The notes beneath the pieces were generated by a model. The model did not search any database. It saw only the letters and a list, made by a program, of their open reading frames with translations, and was not told where the DNA came from. This document shows positions 33,005 to 38,143 of a stretch of 38,143 nucleotides of DNA, piece after piece. The translations under genes were made by a program, and so were the position numbers. How positions within the stretch are numbered: position 1 is the first letter of the stretch; each line of letters opens with the position of its first letter. The DNA lies in the NCBI GenBank assembly GCA_002440825.1, contig DJVH01000043.1, forward strand, positions 1-38,143, read 5' to 3'. Origin of the DNA: Bacteriovoracaceae bacterium UBA6261 (GTDB lineage Bacteria > Bdellovibrionota > Bacteriovoracia > Bacteriovoracales > Bacteriovoracaceae).

Positions 33005-34009
33005 ATGATTTATCATCAAACTCCTTTATATTATCTGCTTGCAGTGATCTCGAGTTTTGGATTATGGAAAAGACTGACGACTTTTTTGCAAGATCTTTAC
33101 CCCTCATCCTCTGCAATGATCATTTCAGCTGCTATTTTACTTCATCCACTTTCAATAGATGCCTTTTTAGGACCCAATTTACTTCACGGTACAATAGCTT
33201 TTTGGTTGTTGCTTGAATCTCTTTTTTTAATGAAATCATCGAAACCCGAAGGCGCTCTTGGCTGTATGGTTCTGGCTGGACTTTGCAATGTCAGTTATTC
33301 CCTAATACCGGTCTATTATTTTTTCAGATTAAAGCCATCAAAAAAAATCTTAATTCCAGCTTTGGTTTACATTCTTTTATTGGGATTTTACTTTCAAAAA
33401 CTTTCCTTTAACGATTTCCATAATCCTATAAGTTTTCTTAATAGTTTTTATACCAATTTAATCTTTCCACTTTCTATGAATATTTATTCTGCTTCACTAT
33501 TCAAGATCAATAGCTTTAATCTTGTTAGTGTCATGGCGATAAGCGCTTTTATCGTTTGGGGAATGCAAAGACAGGATAAACTTAAACCTTTTATTCCTCT
33601 TCTGTTTTTACCTTTAATCGGTGAGTTGATTTATCAATGGGACAGCAAGGCGGATTTTTGGTCCGATATAATTTTTAGTGGCTCTACATATCTTTGTATT
33701 ACTTTCGCCTTTATCATCTTTCTTGCCGCTTATGTGCCAAAGAAGATTTTTATGGTGTATTTCTTTTTAATGCTCTTTTTCTCGTTCAACTGGGCCTATC
33801 TCTGGAAATCATTCCCCGAAGTTTTAAATCAATCAATTCTAAATTTGCCTGAGGACTATCCGCAAATGCTGAAGGCTAAAAGAACATATGCCTGGCAACT
33901 CATGTATGAAGGAAAATTGATTCAAGGGCGATCTTTGCTGCAGGATCTTTATAATATAAGCAAGGATGAAGAGATTAAAAAAGACCTGGAAGTATTGAAG
34001 TCAAAATAA
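33005..34009 (+). CDS. Polytopic membrane protein, paralog of the 35486 gene
   Basis: A 334-residue membrane protein. ATG 33005 gives MIYHQTPLYYLL, matching the paralog start MIYSQQPIFYVL, so I prefer it over the TTG at 32999. About eight hydrophobic segments are present. LHPLSIDAFLGPNLLHGTIAFWLL resembles the HP...W....LL segment of TMTC/GT-C proteins, but the protein begins close to that point and lacks the DD loop that GT-C enzymes need. The C-terminus AKRTYAWQLMYEGKLIQGRSLLQDLY looks like a single TPR-like helix pair. It may be a partner subunit of the DD-containing proteins at 27990 or 34026. It follows the ABC ATPase by 6 bases. Confidence 0.65.
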   Translation: MIYHQTPLYYLLAVISSFGLWKRLTTFLQDLYPSSSAMIISAAILLHPLSIDAFLGPNLLHGTIAFWLLLESLFLMKSSKPEGALGCMVLAGLCNVSYSLIPVYYFFRLKPSKKILIPALVYILLLGFYFQKLSFNDFHNPISFLNSFYTNLIFPLSMNIYSASLFKINSFNLVSVMAISAFIVWGMQRQDKLKPFIPLLFLPLIGELIYQWDSKADFWSDIIFSGSTYLCITFAFIIFLAAYVPKKIFMVYFFLMLFFSFNWAYLWKSFPEVLNQSILNLPEDYPQMLKAKRTYAWQLMYEGKLIQGRSLLQDLYNISKDEEIKKDLEVLKSK

Positions 34010-34025
34010 ATCAATTTTTCCTACA

Positions 34026-35489
34026 ATGAGCTATAATGCTCATATGCAAAGAAGTACCGTTACTTTGAAACCATGGCTTTATCCGATAATTTTTATCGCC
34101 CTTACTTTTATTATCTATGCTCCCTCCATGATGGGACAGCCATTTTGGGACGATTGGGTCTTTATTTTTAGAAGTCTACGTCAACAAATGGACGCAACTT
34201 CTCCTCTCATTTTTTTTCCCGGAGGTAGTGAATCCAAATCCTGGCCAGTGTTTTATACGGCTATCTGGATGATGTATAAAACTTTTAAAACTAAATATTA
34301 TCTCTATCACGCAACCAATATTCTCTTACATGGATTAAATGGCTATGTTCTTTGGGACATCTTTAAAAAGCTTAAACTCGAAAACAGCTTTCTTCTGGCG
34401 CTGATCTTTCTGACTCATCCCATGCATCTTTTTACAGTTTCCTGGATTATTCAGCTGAAAACTGTACTCTCTATATTTTTCTTTTTATGTGCAATCGAAT
34501 TTCTCATCAGATTTTATAAAGAACCAAAATTACTTAAATATGCCGGGTTCATTCTTTGCTTTATCTTGTCGTTGCTTACAAAATCTACAACAGTGGCTTT
34601 TGTTGTTTGCCTTTTATTCTCCTGGTCTGTTTTCAAAAAAAAATTCTCCCGCAAAAAGTTTTTAGCTTTATTTTTATTACCAGTTCTTTTCCTTTCTTCT
34701 GTTGCAGTAGTTCGAACAGCCTGGACGTATCAGGTTAAAGAACTTTTAACAAATGAAGATGTCAGATCACCTTCTTTGTTGGCCTCTAGTCAGGAATCAA
34801 AAAAAGAGATGGAATACGTTCCGGAAGAAGAAGGAGATGAAGTTCCCTTTCAAAAACTTCATGCAATTGATAAAGCAACGCTTTCGGCGAAGCTTTTCGG
34901 AAGATATATTTCTTTTATTGTCTTTCCATTCGAGGGATATTACTTATTCCAGCAAAAAACCAATCTCACATTTAATTCACTTGAATTTCTGTTCATCGTT
35001 TCGCTTTCAATTGGCTTTTATTTTTTATTAAAATATTTGGTCGAAAACAAATTGTGGATCGAATTCTTAGGAGTTCTCTTTTTTTTCTTTTCGTTGATAC
35101 CTTTTTGCGGAATCTTTTTCATTCCCATTTTTGCAACAACTAATTTTGTTCCCTATTGGTTAAGCATCCCTTTTCTGGGATTAATTCCATTGATAGGGCA
35201 TTTTATAAAATGGAAACCCATCTTGATTGCGGCAATTGCAGCAGGAGCCTTTACAACGCATTGGCAGTCATATGAATTTATCAATGTCGAAGATATTTTT
35301 ATCAATTCCATTGCACAGGCTCCGGAAAAAAAGGTCTACCAAATTTCGTTAATTGAACATTATGTTTTTACAAAGGATTGTAACCGGGCCCGCACTGAGT
35401 ATAAAAAGTTTAAAGAAAACGACTTCTCTAAAATGTTTTGTCTGGATATTAAAGTACGAGGCTGCAGTGAACCCGGGGTTGAAAAATGA
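34026..35489 (+). CDS. TMTC/GT-C-like polytopic membrane protein, paralog of the 27990 gene
   Basis: A 487-residue protein. GQPFWDDWVFIFR (Asp42, Asp43), THPMHLFTVSWIIQLKTVLSIFF and ISLIEHYVFTKDCNRARTEYKKF align with the 27990 protein throughout. Relative to that paralog, an acidic insertion (residues about 245-285, with EYVPEEEGDE) sits in an outer loop. About ten membrane segments are visible. Probably a periplasmic glycosyltransferase using a polyprenyl-phosphate sugar. ATG 34044 is an alternative start; a TATAAT at 34032-34037 lies between the two ATGs. Its stop overlaps the next start by 4 bases (ATGA). Confidence 0.75.
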   Translation: MSYNAHMQRSTVTLKPWLYPIIFIALTFIIYAPSMMGQPFWDDWVFIFRSLRQQMDATSPLIFFPGGSESKSWPVFYTAIWMMYKTFKTKYYLYHATNILLHGLNGYVLWDIFKKLKLENSFLLALIFLTHPMHLFTVSWIIQLKTVLSIFFFLCAIEFLIRFYKEPKLLKYAGFILCFILSLLTKSTTVAFVVCLLFSWSVFKKKFSRKKFLALFLLPVLFLSSVAVVRTAWTYQVKELLTNEDVRSPSLLASSQESKKEMEYVPEEEGDEVPFQKLHAIDKATLSAKLFGRYISFIVFPFEGYYLFQQKTNLTFNSLEFLFIVSLSIGFYFLLKYLVENKLWIEFLGVLFFFFSLIPFCGIFFIPIFATTNFVPYWLSIPFLGLIPLIGHFIKWKPILIAAIAAGAFTTHWQSYEFINVEDIFINSIAQAPEKKVYQISLIEHYVFTKDCNRARTEYKKFKENDFSKMFCLDIKVRGCSEPGVEK

Positions 35490-36523
35490 TCTATAGCCAA
35501 CAACCGATATTTTACGTTTTAACTTTAATTTGTGCAGTATTTGGATTTCTTCGATGCCAGAAATATCTTTTGAATTTCTTCACAGAGTCTATGGCCTGGG
35601 CAGTTTCGTTCTTAGTTTTTACTCATCCTTTATCTATTGATATGTTTGTGGCTCCCAATTTGATTCCTGCCCCCCTTGCTTTTTCAGTTTTCATTGAAGC
35701 TCTTTTAATGGAAAAAAAAGAGAAATATATTTCGACGATTCTTCTCTCTGCACTCTCCGCGCTTTTTAATATTTCGTTTTTCTTTTTCCCGTTATATTTT
35801 ATCTGGAAGCATAGAGCGCAATTAAAAAGTTTATTTTTCCCAGGACTTATTTATCTCTTTTTTGGAGTAATATACCTGTACAAACATCTTCTCATCCCTT
35901 TCCACAATCCACTTAAATTTTTAAGCTATTTCACTTTAAATCTCATTTCTCCATTTTCTCTTTCGGTTTTTGATTTTTCTTTTTTTCCATGGTCATGGCT
36001 GGCGCTTTCAGTATTGATTTTCTCTTTCGCCTTTTTTCTCCTTCGACAGAAAAAAGAGACTGCTACTAAGGAATTATGGCCTTATTTGTTAATGTTTTTA
36101 TGTGGAATTAATTTACAACAATGGTTTGAGCCTTATCGCTTCTGGCATACAGTCATTTTCACACCTTCAAATTTTATTTGCCTTACCTTTGTGCTTTTAG
36201 TCTTCATTGCTTTTCACGTTCCTCAAAAAATTGTCCTCCCTTACTTTATTCTCTGTCTCTTTGTTTCAATTGATTGGGGAATGAGTTGGAATCCCTATTC
36301 TAATGTGTTGGGACGGTCCCTGGAAGAACTCCCTGACAGTTTCACCGAAACAATGAACGCTAAACGCGTTTATGCTTGGGAAAAGCTATACGAAGACAAA
36401 TCACTTGAAGGGGAAAAAATAATAAAAGAGCTCATAAAAAGAAATCCAAAAGCTGAAGAGCTAAAAAGCGATCTTGAGCTTTTGAAGAATTTAAAACATA
36501 ACACCAGACCAATCAATAAGTAG
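35486..36523 (+). CDS. Polytopic membrane protein, paralog of the 33005 gene
   Basis: A 345-residue membrane protein with about eight hydrophobic segments. FTHPLSIDMFVAPNLIPAPLAF aligns with LHPLSIDAFLGPNLLHGTIAF of the 33005 protein, and the end AKRVYAWEKLYEDKSLEGEKIIKEL matches AKRTYAWQLMYEGKLIQGRSLL. Like its paralog it lacks the N-terminal DD loop. Translational coupling to the DD-containing gene at 34026 by a 4-base overlap suggests the two products function together, for example as a split or heteromeric GT-C enzyme. Function is inference only. Confidence 0.65.
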   Translation: MIYSQQPIFYVLTLICAVFGFLRCQKYLLNFFTESMAWAVSFLVFTHPLSIDMFVAPNLIPAPLAFSVFIEALLMEKKEKYISTILLSALSALFNISFFFFPLYFIWKHRAQLKSLFFPGLIYLFFGVIYLYKHLLIPFHNPLKFLSYFTLNLISPFSLSVFDFSFFPWSWLALSVLIFSFAFFLLRQKKETATKELWPYLLMFLCGINLQQWFEPYRFWHTVIFTPSNFICLTFVLLVFIAFHVPQKIVLPYFILCLFVSIDWGMSWNPYSNVLGRSLEELPDSFTETMNAKRVYAWEKLYEDKSLEGEKIIKELIKRNPKAEELKSDLELLKNLKHNTRPINK

Positions 36524-37850
36524 TGCAGTTTGCAGCACCGGAGCTAAAGCTGGTTACATAAGTTGTATAACCTGGTGATGGACAAGATTTAGCTTTGTTG
36601 TAGTAAGCGCAATTGAGCGACCCAGAATAAGTTCCGGTGTTTCTCGAAACAGAAACCCCGTAATAGCTTGCAGCACAGGTTGCTGTACTCATTGCTGGCA
36701 AAGCCCCGCAACTTGCATTCCCGGAGGCATCAAAGCCCGTAGGAAATGAATTCGCTCCACACGCAGAAGGCTGAGCGGCAGCACAAGTTAAACCATTACT
36801 TAACGAATTGACGAAGTGGTATGCACTCACAGTAGAACAATCGACAGTGAGACAAGAACTGCTCGTGGCGCCAGTTTTAAGGAGCATCTGTCCAGCTGCA
36901 CATGTGCCATCATGACTTTCTCCACCAACCGCACACGAAACAACCCCACTCGTGAGGCTGTATGCATATTGAACGGGAGGTCCAACTGGACAAGTTGTAT
37001 CTGAAGGTGTCGAAGAAACCAAACCGGCACAGTTAGTATTATTCACTGAAAGCTTACTTCCTGCTTCGGGGGCAACGGCTGCAGTAATGGTAAAACCTTT
37101 TAAAAAATTATTAGTACTGCACGTGGTATCATTTGTATTTTGGAAGGTAACTGTATTGGAGCAATAATCAACAGTCGTTCCATTAGATGTACTATATTGA
37201 ATACTATTTGCGGCTCCAGCGTAGCAAGAAAAACCTACAGCTTCACTGATTTTGGCATTGTCAGTAATTGCATAACACTCACTGACGGCTCCAGCAGAAA
37301 CCTTAAAATAAATCGGAATGGCAATCATCGATCCACGAGAGCCCGTAAAGGCAGCGCGGTCTTTATTCGTTCCAAGCGCTTCCCGGTAAGTGATGTAGAC
37401 AGCTCCATTCGCCTTTCCACCGGCACCAGGAGTTCCATCCCATGTTGTACGAATATCAACTAAGGTTAGTACACCCGTTGCAGAAGAACCCGCTCCTGCT
37501 GAACGATAATATTCATTGGCTTTTCCTGAAGCTGCATCGGAAGCTATCTTCGTAGCAAAAATATTATTCGAGGTATCTTTCAATCTTGAATACGGTTGTC
37601 CGGTAGCCCATGTTGCACCACCAGGCGAAAAGGTTCGGAAGTTAATTCCACAGTTTTCGCTGTAAGAGAGAAGAGTCGAAATACGTTTTCTTTCCAGCTC
37701 GACATAACTTCTGCGCTTGCTGCGAGCAGCGTTTTTTTTAGCCATTTGATTATAATCGGTGACGTAATAAGTGAGCCCCATGACAATCGCCAATGAGACG
37801 ATAACCATTGGAAGAGCGACACCTTGATTATTCGAAAATACTTTTTTCAT
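36513..37850 (-). CDS. Pilin-like (type IV pseudopilin N-terminus) Cys-rich surface protein
   Basis: A 445-residue protein from ATG 37850 (the frame is open to 37880, but the pilin-like start argues for 37850). The N-terminus is KKVFSNNQGVALPMVIVSLAIVMGL: a short basic leader, a Gly, then a hydrophobic helix, as in minor pilins of the PilX type, but without the usual Glu5 and with Pro at position 4 after the Gly. The remainder is Gly/Ser/Thr/Cys-rich. One copy of the CGxxxxxxGxDxSGNxxC repeat (CGANSFPTGFDASGNASC) near the C-terminus matches the three in the neighbouring partial gene. It begins 8 bases after that gene's stop, so the two form an operon. It is probably a minor pilin-like adhesin, unrelated to the biosynthetic genes. 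Confidence 0.72.
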   Translation of the reverse strand: MKKVFSNNQGVALPMVIVSLAIVMGLTYYVTDYNQMAKKNAARSKRRSYVELERKRISTLLSYSENCGINFRTFSPGGATWATGQPYSRLKDTSNNIFATKIASDAASGKANEYYRSAGAGSSATGVLTLVDIRTTWDGTPGAGGKANGAVYITYREALGTNKDRAAFTGSRGSMIAIPIYFKVSAGAVSECYAITDNAKISEAVGFSCYAGAANSIQYSTSNGTTVDYCSNTVTFQNTNDTTCSTNNFLKGFTITAAVAPEAGSKLSVNNTNCAGLVSSTPSDTTCPVGPPVQYAYSLTSGVVSCAVGGESHDGTCAAGQMLLKTGATSSSCLTVDCSTVSAYHFVNSLSNGLTCAAAQPSACGANSFPTGFDASGNASCGALPAMSTATCAASYYGVSVSRNTGTYSGSLNCAYYNKAKSCPSPGYTTYVTSFSSGAANCTTY

Positions 37851-37858
37851 AAAACAAC

Positions 37859-38143
37859 CTAGTTCGGCATAGCCACACAAGTTACGTTTCCGGAAGCATC
37901 AACTCCATTTGCAACGGTTCCCGCTCCACAACTTCCACCAAATGTCGGAATTGTACAAGTCACGTTGCCAATGCTGTCGATAGCAGATGCATAATACCCG
38001 GCTCCACAGCCGTTAGAGTTTTGGTAAGTCGTACATGTTAAGTTTCCAGAAGAATCATATCCTGTAGCATACTGACCAGTTGGACAGTTTTGTTGAATGT
38101 TTGGGTTTATACAATTGGCCGCGTTCGTTGTCGGATTTACTCC
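37859..38143 (-). CDS. C-terminal 94 residues of a Cys-rich repeat protein, 5' part outside window
   Basis: An open frame enters from the right edge and ends at TAG 37859-37861. It contains three units of a 26-residue repeat, each with a Cys, an aromatic or small residue, a D-x-x-G-N turn and a second Cys (for example CPTGQYATGYDSSGNLTC). No stop or start is seen within the frame, so it is partial. The repeat also occurs once in the next gene. It is probably a secreted or pilus-associated surface protein; the missing N-terminus would decide. Confidence 0.72.
   Translation of the reverse strand, partial: GVNPTTNAANCINPNIQQNCPTGQYATGYDSSGNLTCTTYQNSNGCGAGYYASAIDSIGNVTCTIPTFGGSCGAGTVANGVDASGNVTCVAMPN
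37862..38086 (-). repeat. Three tandem 78-base units encoding a 26-residue Cys repeat
   Basis: First cysteines fall at codons starting 38086, 38008 and 37930, an exact 78-base period; second cysteines keep the same spacing. The last unit is short by 3 residues because the protein ends. The DNA copies differ clearly, so this is an old protein repeat and not a recent DNA expansion. Confidence 0.75.

Noticed and set aside
37140..37463. Plus-strand 107-residue ORF
   Set aside because: Antisense to the pilin-like gene; low-complexity Ser/Thr/Arg content is a by-product of that gene's composition.

Overview
The window is a gene-dense, moderately AT-rich bacterial chromosome segment (about 40% GC by eye) with no RNA genes, transposases, phage genes or CRISPR arrays that I can see. 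Its dominant feature is radical SAM chemistry. Twelve separate proteins carry a CxxxCxxC [4Fe-4S] motif, together with glycosyltransferases, a DegT aminotransferase, a NodU/TobZ-type carbamoyltransferase, methyl and hydroxyl tailoring enzymes and a two-component (Wzm/Wzt-like) ABC exporter. This looks like a large surface polysaccharide or glycolipid biosynthesis region with unusually heavy radical-enzyme tailoring. It is probably from a Gram-negative bacterium. Evidence for that is the GT9 heptosyltransferase-type gene, the exported amidohydrolase and the pilin-like gene. A Bdellovibrionota/Bacteriovoracales-type host would fit the Cys-rich repeat/pilin-like genes and the free-standing S74 chaperone, but that is inference and not shown by the sequence.

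Layout. (1) 1-2228: two divergent B12-binding radical SAM genes, the first cut by the left edge. (2) 7847 down to 2225, minus strand: a tightly coupled six-gene operon (radical SAM/SPASM, GT2, GT9, two paralogous radical SAMs, Zn-ribbon methyltransferase). (3) 7895-13843, plus strand: radical SAM, JmjC-like cupin with an altered metal site, B12 radical SAM, fatty-acid-hydroxylase-family protein, polytopic GT-C-like protein. (4) 13836-17892: a methylthiotransferase-like protein without TRAM, a small membrane protein, and two divergent GT4-type glycosyltransferases. (5) 17846-21792: DegT aminotransferase followed by a carbamoyltransferase fused to a twitch/radical SAM module. (6) 21909-26724: S74 chaperone-type protein, an operon of radical SAM + Zn-alcohol dehydrogenase + PqqD-like protein, a nucleotidyltransferase-like protein, and one of two head-to-head twitch/radical SAM paralogs. 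(7) 26742-36523: the second twitch paralog, TMTC/GT-C-like membrane proteins in two duplicated families, an exported amidohydrolase with an unknown partner, and the ABC exporter. (8) 36513-38143: a pilin-like Cys-rich protein and the tail of a protein with 26-residue repeats, probably outside the biosynthetic locus.

How it could work together (inference): DegT, the dehydrogenase and radical SAM enzymes would build or edit unusual sugars or cyclitols. The carbamoyltransferase, methyltransferase, methylthiotransferase-like and oxygenase-like enzymes would decorate them. GT2/GT4/GT9 enzymes would assemble the glycan on the cytoplasmic face, the ABC transporter would export it, and the GT-C-like membrane proteins would act on the outer face. 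The PqqD-like protein and the twitch radical SAMs also leave open a peptide-modifying branch, but no obvious precursor peptide gene is present.

Architecture is extremely compact. All eight convergent gene pairs overlap at their 3' ends by 4 to 47 bases, divergent gaps range from an overlap to about 116 bases, and there is no gene-free stretch over 300 bases.
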